Shown: one piece after another, positions 28,215 through 37,882 of the stretch
Layout: each line of letters starts with the position of its first letter
Position numbering within the stretch: the stretch's first letter is position 1
DNA from: Parapontixanthobacter aurantiacus
Lineage (GTDB): Bacteria > Pseudomonadota > Alphaproteobacteria > Sphingomonadales > Sphingomonadaceae
DNA length: 64,000 bases
Direction of reading: 5' to 3'
Assembly (NCBI RefSeq): GCF_009827635.1
Contig: NZ_WTYW01000001.1
Location: 1,072,001-1,136,000 of the forward strand
Translations under genes and position numbers: made by a program
Notes under the pieces: generated by a model
What the model was told of the DNA's origin: nothing
The model's input: only the letters and a program-made list of their open reading frames with translations
Databases searched by the model: none

Positions 28215-28243
28215 GAAAATTCCTCGGTTAAATCTGGCGGGCA

Positions 28244-28272
28244 AGCATAACGCCCGGCCCGCCGCTAGGCAA
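28244..28272 (-). promoter_or_regulatory. Possible sigma-70 promoter of korAB
   Basis: On the minus strand TTGCCT (28272-28267) and TATGCT (28249-28244) are 17 bases apart, each matching four of six consensus positions. They lie 30 bases before the korA start. The remaining gap up to 28410 contains a short ACCATT/AATGGT hairpin (28335-28351) and the divergent esterase leader. No other motif was seen. Confidence 0.3.
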
Positions 28273-28410
28273 CGCGCCGCACCTATGAACGGGGCCGACG
28301 CGGGGCAATGAAGTTTTTCTCCTAAAGACGCAAAACCATTCTGGAAATGGTCCGCCAACCCGTTAAAGCCGTGCTGAAATCACAATGAAAACCGGGAGCT
28401 AGGCAGAACC

Positions 28411-29361
28411 ATGGCCGATACCGAACATTTCGTGCGCGACGACGTCCGCGCTTTCCTGAACCTGCTCGAGCAGGCGAACCGCCCTGGGGTCGAGGAACTG
28501 CCCGTCGAGGAGGGACGGCAGGGCATGGCCGCGCTGAACCTGCTGGCGGAGGCGCCGCCGCGCGACCTCGCGGTGATCGAGAACCTGTCCTGTCCCGGAC
28601 CCGACGGCGACATCCCGCTCCGGCTCTACGATACGCGAGAGGAGCGTGAGGCAGGACCGGTCGTGCTGTTCATTCACGGCGGCGGTTTCGTCATCGGCGA
28701 TCTCGACATCTATCACAGCATCTGCACCGAGATCTGTGCGCAGCTCGACCTGCCGGTGGTATCGGTTGATTATCGCCGGGCTCCCGAAGCCCCCTTCCCC
28801 GCAGCGCCCGACGACTGCGAGGCTGCCGCGCGCTGGGTTGCCTCCGGTCCTGACGCGCTCGGTCGCAAGGTCACGGGGCTCATCCCGATGGGCGACAGCG
28901 CGGGCGGCAATCTGACGATCGTGACGACCAACGCGCTTTGCTCTGAACCGGCCGAAGTTCCCGTCATCTGCCAGGTGCCGATCTATCCGGTCGCGGACGA
29001 CGTATCGCAATATGAAAGCTTCCGGCAATTCAGCGACGGCTATTTCCTGACCGGTGCTTCGATGGCCTTCTTCACCCAGCAATATGCGGCAGACCCTAGC
29101 GATCCGCGCAATCTGCCGCTGCTCGGCGACTGCTCGAACACGCCGCCCACGATCATCTGTACCGCCGGGCTCGATCCGCTGAGGGATTCCGGGCGAGCCT
29201 ATGCCGGCCACATCATCAGCCGCGGCGCCGACGTCACCTATCTCGAATTCAAGGGAACGATCCACGGCTTCATCAATCTTCGCAAGGGCATACCGAGCGC
29301 GCAAAAGGACGTGGAAGCCCTGCTCGGCGCGGTGAAGAACATGCTGGAGCGAAGTGCCTGA
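28411..29361 (+). CDS. Alpha/beta hydrolase (hormone-sensitive-lipase-like esterase)
   Basis: A 316-residue family IV esterase/lipase, probably hydrolysing short to medium acyl esters in the cytosol. The oxyanion motif HGGGFVIGD (about 87-95), nucleophile elbow GDSAGGN (about 161-167), catalytic aspartate in TAGLDPLRDSG (about 255) and histidine in IHGFINL (about 285) form a complete triad. No signal peptide is seen. The TGATG at its end places the rppH start codon one base inside its stop, so the pair is co-translated. Physiological substrate unknown. Confidence 0.9.
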   Translation: MADTEHFVRDDVRAFLNLLEQANRPGVEELPVEEGRQGMAALNLLAEAPPRDLAVIENLSCPGPDGDIPLRLYDTREEREAGPVVLFIHGGGFVIGDLDIYHSICTEICAQLDLPVVSVDYRRAPEAPFPAAPDDCEAAARWVASGPDALGRKVTGLIPMGDSAGGNLTIVTTNALCSEPAEVPVICQVPIYPVADDVSQYESFRQFSDGYFLTGASMAFFTQQYAADPSDPRNLPLLGDCSNTPPTIICTAGLDPLRDSGRAYAGHIISRGADVTYLEFKGTIHGFINLRKGIPSAQKDVEALLGAVKNMLERSA

Positions 29362-29849
29362 TGGATATTGAACTGGGTTACCGTCCCTGTGTCGGCGTGG
29401 TGCTGGCCAATCGCGAGGGGAAGGTATTCGTCGGCAAGCGGCTCGACCATCCCGAGACCACCGATGGACAGATTTACTGGCAGATGCCGCAAGGCGGCGT
29501 CGATCCGGGCGAAGACCTCGAAACGGCCATGTGGCGTGAATTGCACGAGGAAACCGGCGTCACGCAAGACAATTCGACCCTGATCGCGCGAGCAGGCGAA
29601 TCGCTGCGCTACGACTTGCCCGACGAGCTGATCGGCAAGCTATGGGGCGGAAAGTATCGCGGGCAGGAGCAGGTCTGGTACCTGCTGCGGTTCACAGGAG
29701 ATGACAGCGAAGTCGATCTGGAAACGCACCAACCTGCGGAATTCGCGGAATGGAAGTGGCTCGACCCCGAGCAGCTTCCCGAGGTCATCGTGCCGTTCAA
29801 GCGTGTGCTTTACCGCGCCATTCTCGAGGAATTTCGGAACCTTATCTAA
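29361..29849 (+). CDS. rppH: RNA pyrophosphohydrolase
   Basis: Nudix hydrolase of 162 residues that removes pyrophosphate from the 5' end of transcripts and so triggers RNase E-dependent decay. It has the family entry YRPCVGVVLANREGKVFVGK and the full Nudix box GGVDPGEDLETAMWRELHEE with T-G-V following (residues about 44-66). The following LRYDLP and KWLDPEQLPEVIVPFKR match RppH rather than other Nudix subfamilies. Start and stop are clear; it overlaps the esterase stop by one base. The 3' end faces the TPR gene across 21 bases. Confidence 0.93.
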   Translation: MDIELGYRPCVGVVLANREGKVFVGKRLDHPETTDGQIYWQMPQGGVDPGEDLETAMWRELHEETGVTQDNSTLIARAGESLRYDLPDELIGKLWGGKYRGQEQVWYLLRFTGDDSEVDLETHQPAEFAEWKWLDPEQLPEVIVPFKRVLYRAILEEFRNLI

Positions 29850-29870
29850 AGAACATCACAAGTCGTCTGA

Positions 29871-30371
29871 TCAGTTCGCCTGCGGCTCTTCGGAGCCGGA
29901 AGGCGTCGGCGCCTCAGCCGTGCGGACCGGCGGCGATGCGATAGCAGCCGCGAGAGCCTCCGTTTCGGGGCAATTCGGGCCGCATAGCGATTCCAGTCTG
30001 GAGAGGTTCTGCCGCGCCTTCTCGATCGCTCCGCGCTCAACCATTGCCGCGCCCTCGCCCGATATGGCTGCAAAATTGCGCGGATCGCGGGACAGCGTCT
30101 CGCGATAATAGCGGATTGCCTTGCCTTGCAGCCCTTGTGCACGCGCTGCCGCAGCCAGATCGTTGAAGATCGGCGTATAGGCCGGATCGACCGTCAGGGC
30201 AGCTTCGAAGGCGTCAATCGCGTCCTGAGTGCGGCCCTCGCTCAGTGCGGCTTCTCCCTTCGCGACGAGCGCCGCTGCACGCGGGCTTGCTTCGGGTTCG
30301 GCAACTGCCGAGACGCTTCCGGCAACGGCGAGGGCGAGAGAAAGGGCGGCGGCGGCGGGCGCGTAACGCAT
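29871..30371 (-). CDS. Periplasmic tetratricopeptide repeat protein
   Basis: A 166-residue exported protein. It has a signal peptide (MRYAPAAAALSLALAVAGSV, cleaved near SAVA), then two to three TPR units (for example GEAALSEGRTQDAIDAFEAA and AARAQGLQGKAIRYYRETL), then a Pro/Ser/Glu-rich tail ending EEPQAN. TPR proteins of this kind act as protein-interaction scaffolds in the envelope; no partner is evident. The ATG at 30371 has AAGGAG nine bases upstream. A longer frame from 30542 would bury the signal peptide and is rejected. It lies 97 bases after the methyltransferase gene. Confidence 0.85.
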   Translation of the reverse strand: MRYAPAAAALSLALAVAGSVSAVAEPEASPRAAALVAKGEAALSEGRTQDAIDAFEAALTVDPAYTPIFNDLAAAARAQGLQGKAIRYYRETLSRDPRNFAAISGEGAAMVERGAIEKARQNLSRLESLCGPNCPETEALAAAIASPPVRTAEAPTPSGSEEPQAN

Positions 30372-30468
30372 GAAAAACTCCTTCAGGGAACCGCTACCGG
30401 TCGAACGACCTCCGGTTCCGTCTTCGGCCAAATTTCGCATGAATTCGGTCATTGTCGCGACGGGTTTA

Positions 30469-31647
30469 TCACGGCGAACATAGCTGTGCGATGAAAAACC
30501 CGTCAGTTGCGTCGTGATGAGGCGTGAGGCGAACGCCCGCACCGCGCTCCTGCCCCGCCGGAATGAGCGGCAGTTTAGCCTTCCAGCCGGAATGTCGTTC
30601 GAGGAAGGCTTTCGCTTGCAGCGTGCCCTCCCGGTCGAGAAGCGAGCATACTACGTAGGTTATCCGTCCACCCGGTTTGACAAGCCGTGCGGCAAGATCG
30701 AGCAGCCGCGCCTGCGTTTCGATCAGGGCATCGAGGCGGTTCGGCGTCAGCCGCCAGCGCGTCTCGGGATTGCGTCGCCAGGTTCCCGTCCCGGAACACG
30801 GAGCATCGACAAGCACGAGATCGGCACTTTCCCGGTAGCTTTCCAGCCGCTCCAGCTCCTTGCCGGGATCGAGCAAGACCGGCGTGATGTTCGTCGCACC
30901 CGCCCGCTCTGCGCGCGGGGGAAGCTGCGACAGCCGGCGCTTGTCGGTATCGCAGGCGATTATCGCTCCGCCATTCTCCATCGTTGCGGCCATGGCGAGC
31001 GTCTTGCCCCCCGCCCCTGCGCACAGATCGATGACGGTATCGTGAGGTTCGGGGGCGGCGGCGAGACAGGCAAGCTGGCTGCCATGATCCTGGACCTCGA
31101 CCCGGCCGTCCTCATAGGCGTCCCAAGTCTCGACGCGCGTTCCTCCGTCGAACCGCAAGGCGTTCGGTGCCGCCAGAAACTCGCCTGTCTCGGGCAGATC
31201 GAGGGTTTCGCGGCTGGCTTTGAGGCTGTTCACCCGCAAGTCCAGAGGGGCGCGGTCGAGCAATGCTTCTGCCTCCTCGCCCCTGATGCCAGATTTCGCC
31301 AGTTCCTCGGTCAGCCATTGCGGGGCGATGCCGGCCGCTGCCGGTCTCTCTCCTTCGACGATCAAATCCGGCGCGTGATCGGAACCGTCGAACATTTCGG
31401 CTAGCGCGGGATCGTCGGCGGCCAGACGCAACATTGCAGCGCGGCCGCTGACCGGCACGGGTCCGCAAGCCCGGATCGCACGATATACGAGGTCGCGAAC
31501 CGCCCGGCGATCCTTCGATCCGGCATAACGCCGCTGCCGGAAATAGTCGGCTATCAGCCGATCGGCAGGCGGTCCGTTATCGAGCGCGGCACCGATAATG
31601 GCATCGAGCAGTTCGATAGCGGCCTGGACGCGGGCAGCGGGCCTCAT
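30469..31647 (-). CDS. RsmB/NOP-family RNA cytosine-C5 methyltransferase
   Basis: A 392-residue SAM-dependent RNA m5C methyltransferase of the NOL1/NOP2/Sun (RsmB-like) family. The N-terminal NusB-like helical domain occupies about 1-130. The SAM loop VIDLCAGAGGKTLAMAAT follows near 215. The two catalytic cysteines are seen in DAPCSGTGTWRR (about 285) and YVVCSLLDREG (about 335). The likely target is 16S rRNA C967 or a related site; exact specificity is inferred. It begins three bases after the guaB stop, so it is transcribed with guaB. Confidence 0.9.
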   Translation of the reverse strand: MRPAARVQAAIELLDAIIGAALDNGPPADRLIADYFRQRRYAGSKDRRAVRDLVYRAIRACGPVPVSGRAAMLRLAADDPALAEMFDGSDHAPDLIVEGERPAAAGIAPQWLTEELAKSGIRGEEAEALLDRAPLDLRVNSLKASRETLDLPETGEFLAAPNALRFDGGTRVETWDAYEDGRVEVQDHGSQLACLAAAPEPHDTVIDLCAGAGGKTLAMAATMENGGAIIACDTDKRRLSQLPPRAERAGATNITPVLLDPGKELERLESYRESADLVLVDAPCSGTGTWRRNPETRWRLTPNRLDALIETQARLLDLAARLVKPGGRITYVVCSLLDREGTLQAKAFLERHSGWKAKLPLIPAGQERGAGVRLTPHHDATDGFFIAQLCSP

Positions 31648-31650
31648 CCT

Positions 31651-34190
<2,540 letters not shown>

Positions 34191-34203
34191 CCTTCAGCCC
34201 GAC

Positions 34204-34240
34204 AAAAAGGGGGCGCGGAGCCATTCGGCACCGCGCCCCC
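34204..34240 (-). terminator. Strong rho-independent terminator of the M56 gene
   Basis: A ten-base-pair GC stem (34209-34218 GGGGGCGCGG with 34231-34240 CCGCGCCCCC) is extended inside by GCC/GGC. On the minus strand it is followed by five T (A-run 34204-34208). It stands 38 bases downstream of the M56 stop. Lying between two convergent genes, it may also slow plus-strand transcripts from the metallopeptidase gene. Confidence 0.8.
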
Positions 34241-34278
34241 GACCCCTCCGGACTGAAAAGGGGTATTGCAGATAGCGA

Positions 34279-35964
34279 TCAGATTTCGCGTTGCAGCTTG
34301 GCGATTTCCCGGTCGAGCGAGCGCAGCGCCTCGCGCTTGTCTTCGCGATTCATATGACGGTCGGCTGCGATCGCCTCGCGCGCCTCGATCATGCCGTTTC
34401 GTGCATGCGATAGTGCTTCGGCGGCGATCTTCGTGGCGCAGATCCGGACGGTGGTCTTTCCGTTCACCGTGTTCGTCTGCGTATAGTTCGTCCCGCGCGG
34501 ACACTCGACGCTGACGATCCGTGTCGTTTCATCGAGGGCGGACAGCGCCGTTTCGATGTTCCGCTCAAGCTCTCTCCGGTCGATCGCGTGGCGCTTCAGT
34601 TCCTCGTCGGCCATGCGCAGTTCGATGCGAGCTTCCCGCAGCGCCTCGCGCATTTCGGCACTGTCCAATTCTCCGTGAACGATCCGCTTTCCGTGGACCA
34701 TGCTTACGCGCCGCGCTTCGGCCCTTTCTTCCGCCTGTTCCATCCGTTCTTCGGCGAGTTCCTGTTGCCGTTCGGCGCGCTCCCACTCGCGTTCGGCGCG
34801 CTGCCATTTGCGTTCGGCTTCGGCTTCGGCACGCTCGCCTTCGAGCATCGCGCGTTCGAAAGCAGCCTCGCCCTCCTCGTAGCCAGCATCCCAGAACTCC
34901 GGTGCGTCCGGTGCTTCCGGGGGAAGCGGTGGGGCCGGCGGAAGCGGTGCGTCCGGTGCTTCGGGAGCAGCGGGCGGCAACGTCACGTCCCGGTCGGCAT
35001 CCGCCTTCGCGTAGGAGATCGAGGCCGTCAGCGGCAGTGCCAGCGCGGCACCGGTCAGTAGAAACTTTGCGGTCGCCTTCTTGCGGGGTGTGGGGTCGGA
35101 CATGGATAGGCTCCTCAATCTTTGAATTATGGATTTGTCCCCCAGGACGGGGCACGCCATCGGCGCCGCGAGCGCAGCGTGGGGACCGGCGGCGAAGCGC
35201 GCAATGACTTCGGCGTAGTCTGCCCGCTCGCGCCGCTGCATCCGTTCCACGACCCGCGCATCGCAGGCCGCTTCCTGATCGCGGCGAAGGGCGCGCCACC
35301 CTGCCCAGCCGAGCGGATTGAACCAGTGCAGAGCGAACAGCGGTTGCACACAGAAGTTAACGAGCAGGTCGCGGCCGCGATGGTGTGCCAGTTCGTGCGC
35401 CAGCGCGAGATCGCGCATCCGGCGGTCGGATTTCGCAAGGAATCCCGGCGGCAAAGCGATCACGCGGTCCCTTACCCCGAATGCTACGGGTCCGGTCGTC
35501 GCGGGGGTTTCCACGAGGCGGATCGGGCCCGCCTCGCCCATCGGGCGCGCTTCCGCCAGCATGTCGCGCCGCATCACGGCGTAGAGATAGAAGCGGCGGA
35601 CGAGAAAGATGGCCGCTCCTGCCAGCCAGAGAATGACCAGCAGCGTTACGAAATCGACATCGACGGCGAAACGCGGCACCTCGCTCGCGACGGGGGCGGA
35701 AGCGAGCGCCTGCGGATCGAAGGTATTCGCGTGCGAGATGGACACTTCCGCGGCAGCCACGGGAGGGAGGGAAACCGCGTCCTGTGTCGGAGCAAGCATG
35801 GCCGGAAGCGTGATCGGCGGCATGACGAGCCGCACCATCGGCAAAAGCCAGAGGGCGTAGGCCGCCTTCGCCCCGAAATGACGAGCCACGGGGCGGCGAA
35901 CGAGCAGGACCAGCGCGATCAGCATGCCCGTCCATAAGAGCGTGTCGAGGAGGTAGTCCGTCAT
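34279..35964 (-). CDS. M56 (BlaR1/MecR1-type) metallopeptidase with long coiled-coil tail
   Basis: A 561-residue membrane zinc protease of family M56. The N-terminal helices (about 8-24, 35-50, 105-125) flank a cytosolic domain with the zinc motif HELAHH (H190, E191, H194) and third ligand E231 in RRDQEAACDA. A fourth helix lies near 295-315. Instead of the penicillin-sensor domain of BlaR1, the C-terminus has a Pro/Ala-rich linker (about 325-355), a very charged Glu/Arg coiled coil (about 365-500) and a final helical region. It overlaps the repressor gene by four bases. By analogy it would cleave the BlaI-type repressor after an envelope signal, but what it senses is unknown. Confidence 0.9.
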   Translation of the reverse strand: MTDYLLDTLLWTGMLIALVLLVRRPVARHFGAKAAYALWLLPMVRLVMPPITLPAMLAPTQDAVSLPPVAAAEVSISHANTFDPQALASAPVASEVPRFAVDVDFVTLLVILWLAGAAIFLVRRFYLYAVMRRDMLAEARPMGEAGPIRLVETPATTGPVAFGVRDRVIALPPGFLAKSDRRMRDLALAHELAHHRGRDLLVNFCVQPLFALHWFNPLGWAGWRALRRDQEAACDARVVERMQRRERADYAEVIARFAAGPHAALAAPMACPVLGDKSIIQRLRSLSMSDPTPRKKATAKFLLTGAALALPLTASISYAKADADRDVTLPPAAPEAPDAPLPPAPPLPPEAPDAPEFWDAGYEEGEAAFERAMLEGERAEAEAERKWQRAEREWERAERQQELAEERMEQAEERAEARRVSMVHGKRIVHGELDSAEMREALREARIELRMADEELKRHAIDRRELERNIETALSALDETTRIVSVECPRGTNYTQTNTVNGKTTVRICATKIAAEALSHARNGMIEAREAIAADRHMNREDKREALRSLDREIAKLQREI

Positions 35965-36350
35965 TTCCGCAACTCCTTCAGCAATGCTTCCATTTCCGCG
36001 AGATCGTCGTCGGACAATGCTTCGCTCTCCGCCAGATGGGCAAAAAGCGGAGCCGCCTTTCCGCCGAACAACCGGTCGACGAGTCTGCGCGACTCGCCGC
36101 CGACATAGTCCGATCGCTGGATCCGCGGAGAATAGAGATAACGTCGGCCATCGGCCTCAGCGTCGACCACGTTCTTCGCCACGAGTCTCGAAACGAGCGT
36201 CTTGACGGTGGCGAGCGACCAGTCGCGATCCTGGCAGACATGCGCGCAAATCTCCGTCGCGGAAAGCGGACTCGCTTGCCACAATGCGTCCATGACGGCG
36301 TATTCCGCCTCGCTGATCCGTTCGCCTTCGGGCGTCACCGGGTTCTTCAT
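35961..36350 (-). CDS. BlaI/MecI/CopY-family transcriptional repressor
   Basis: A 129-residue winged-helix repressor of the BlaI/MecI/CopY family. The N-terminal part has ISEAEYAVMDALWQASPLSA and the recognition region SLATVKTLVSRLVAKNVV (about 50-67). The C-terminal helices form the dimerisation region, where the partner protease would cut. It is the first gene of a two-gene operon with the M56 peptidase, and GGAGAG precedes its ATG. Two matching operator-like repeats lie immediately upstream, so it most likely represses itself and possibly the divergent ClpP-like gene. No penicillinase gene is coupled to it. Confidence 0.92.
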   Translation of the reverse strand: MKNPVTPEGERISEAEYAVMDALWQASPLSATEICAHVCQDRDWSLATVKTLVSRLVAKNVVDAEADGRRYLYSPRIQRSDYVGGESRRLVDRLFGGKAAPLFAHLAESEALSDDDLAEMEALLKELRK

Positions 36351-36368
36351 GGCTTCTCTCCATTCATC

Positions 36369-36407
36369 GACTACATCTGTAAACGAACGCGACTACGCTT
36401 GTAAACG
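36369..36407 (-). promoter_or_regulatory. Tandem BlaI-type operators
   Basis: Two 17-base direct repeats, GACTACATCTGTAAACG (36369-36385) and GACTACGCTTGTAAACG (36391-36407), are 22 bases apart, two helical turns. Each has the core CTAC-N4-GTA, close to the BlaI/MecI operator ACTACA-N2-TGTAGT. On the minus strand each contains TTTACA, resembling a -35 element, so a bound repressor would block the blaI-M56 promoter. Confidence 0.6.
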
Positions 36408-36543
36408 TTCATTCGGGACGAACGGCTGAGAAGGTTCGACGAACGACATCGGCAATGCGGGGATGAGCTTCGGAACCGAGCCGCCGCCTGGCCGCTATGT
36501 GAGCACGCGTCCGACAAAGCATTTCAACAAGATGGGAGGCCGC

Positions 36544-37104
36544 ATGGCCGAAACTGATTCCTCGAAAGTCCTTACTTCGCCGCAACTGCGCCTTGTCGGC
36601 GGTATCGACGAGGCGATGTATGACGAATTTCGCAGGCAGCTGGCCGCCGCGCCGACCGACGGGCCGCTTGTCATCAACATCACGACGCTCGGCGGTAATC
36701 CGGAAGTAGCGCGCTGCATGTCCGACGATGTGCGGCTGCTGCGCGAAGCCAAGCGTGAATTGCTGTTTCTCGGAAAGGCGGCGGTCTATTCGGCGGGGGC
36801 AACGTTCATGTCGGGCTTCCCCGTCGAATGCCGCTTCCTGACGAAGGGCACGCGGCTGATGATCCACGAACGGCATCTGAGCAAGACGATCAACCTCTCG
36901 GGCCCGTTAAAGAGCTGCACGGACCAGCTCAAGGCCGCACTGCACGAAATCGAACATTCGATCGAGATCGAGGAAGAGGGATTTCGTGCGCTTTGCGACG
37001 GGTCAGACGTATCCTTCGAGGAAGTGCGCAACAAGGCGCCCGACAACTGGTACATCCCGTGCGAGGAAGCGCTGGAAAAAGGCCTCATCGCCGGCATCAT
37101 CTGA
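36544..37104 (+). CDS. ClpP-like serine peptidase (S14 family)
   Basis: A 186-residue cytosolic protein of the ClpP/crotonase superfamily. GKAAVYSAGATFMSGF places the nucleophile at S83 in the position of ClpP's ASMGA serine, and LMIHERHL gives H108 as general base. The C-terminal NWYIPCEEALEKGLI matches the ClpP ending. Early motifs differ from true ClpP: the INSPGG segment reads INITTLGGNP, and two residues are inserted before the serine. It is therefore a paralogue rather than the housekeeping ClpP. The ATG 36544 is preceded by GGGAGG; a frame from 36463 is longer. It is divergent from the blaI-M56 pair. Confidence 0.8.
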   Translation: MAETDSSKVLTSPQLRLVGGIDEAMYDEFRRQLAAAPTDGPLVINITTLGGNPEVARCMSDDVRLLREAKRELLFLGKAAVYSAGATFMSGFPVECRFLTKGTRLMIHERHLSKTINLSGPLKSCTDQLKAALHEIEHSIEIEEEGFRALCDGSDVSFEEVRNKAPDNWYIPCEEALEKGLIAGII

Positions 37105-37148
37105 GCGGTGCTTCCTTTCCCAACCCTCGCCGTGCCATCATCCTGCCC

Positions 37149-37790
37149 ATGCTGAAACGATTCGCGCTGTCCGCCTTGCTCTTGATCGCTCCGCTCGGGG
37201 CGGCGACGGCAGAGCAGGAAGAGCAAACGCCGCCAGCGACATATGGAACGGAAACGGTCATCCTCGAAACGAGCATGGGGGACATCGTTGTGGCTCTCGA
37301 AACCGAACGCGCACCAGTCACCGCCGACAATTTCCTGCGCTACGTTGACGAGGATCGCTTCGACGGGACGGTGTTTTACCGCGCGATGCGGCTTGACTGG
37401 GGCGAGCAGCCAAACGGTCTCATCCAGGGCGGAACGCAGAACGATCCGGAGCGGATCATCGACCCGATCGCCCATGAGCCGACCAGCGAAACGGGGCTGA
37501 CGCACCGCAGGGGGGCGCTATCCATGGCGCGGCTCGATCCCGGTACCGCGACCGGAGACTTCTCGATCCTGCTACGCGACCAACCGGCGATGGACGCTCA
37601 GCCCGACAGTGACGATCCCGCTTTTCGCGACGGCTATGCGGTGTTCGGTCATGTCATCGAAGGAATGGACGTCGTCGAAGCCATTCACGCTGCTCCGGTT
37701 GATCCGGAAGCGGGCGAAGGCTGGATGAAAGGCCAGATGCTTGCCGAGCCGGTCGAGATCATCGAAGCGCGGCGCATCGAACAAGACTAA
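37149..37790 (+). CDS. Periplasmic cyclophilin-type peptidyl-prolyl isomerase
   Basis: A 213-residue exported cyclophilin that speeds cis-trans isomerisation of proline bonds in periplasmic proteins. Signal peptide MLKRFALSALLLIAPLGAAT, then the cyclophilin fold beginning VILETSMGDIVVALETERAP with FYRAM, LIQGGTQND, GALSMAR and YAVFGHVIEGMDVVEAIH in order. The active-site arginine (FYRAM) and glutamine (QGG) are present. The frame is open back to 36828, but that part lies inside the ClpP-like gene. It follows that gene by 44 bases and may be co-transcribed. It converges on sdhA across 92 bases. Confidence 0.93.
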   Translation: MLKRFALSALLLIAPLGAATAEQEEQTPPATYGTETVILETSMGDIVVALETERAPVTADNFLRYVDEDRFDGTVFYRAMRLDWGEQPNGLIQGGTQNDPERIIDPIAHEPTSETGLTHRRGALSMARLDPGTATGDFSILLRDQPAMDAQPDSDDPAFRDGYAVFGHVIEGMDVVEAIHAAPVDPEAGEGWMKGQMLAEPVEIIEARRIEQD

Positions 37791-37849
37791 CCCGGCAGCG
37801 AACTGCCCTGAACGTCGTCTGGAGCGACCGCGCAGACCGCCCCCGACCT

Positions 37850-37868
37850 CCTATCGCGCAACGATAGG
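37850..37868. terminator. Short hairpin between convergent genes
   Basis: CCTATCG (37850-37856) and CGATAGG (37862-37868) form a seven-base-pair stem with a five-base loop in the 92-base gap between the cyclophilin and sdhA stops. There is no U-run on either side, so it is at best a weak or Rho-assisted end signal. Confidence 0.3.
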
Positions 37869-37882
37869 TCGAACTCCTCGGC

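Noticed and set aside
26775-28250. 491-codon plus-strand open frame opposite korA
   Set aside because: Antisense shadow of the well-conserved KorA; nothing recognisable in the translation.
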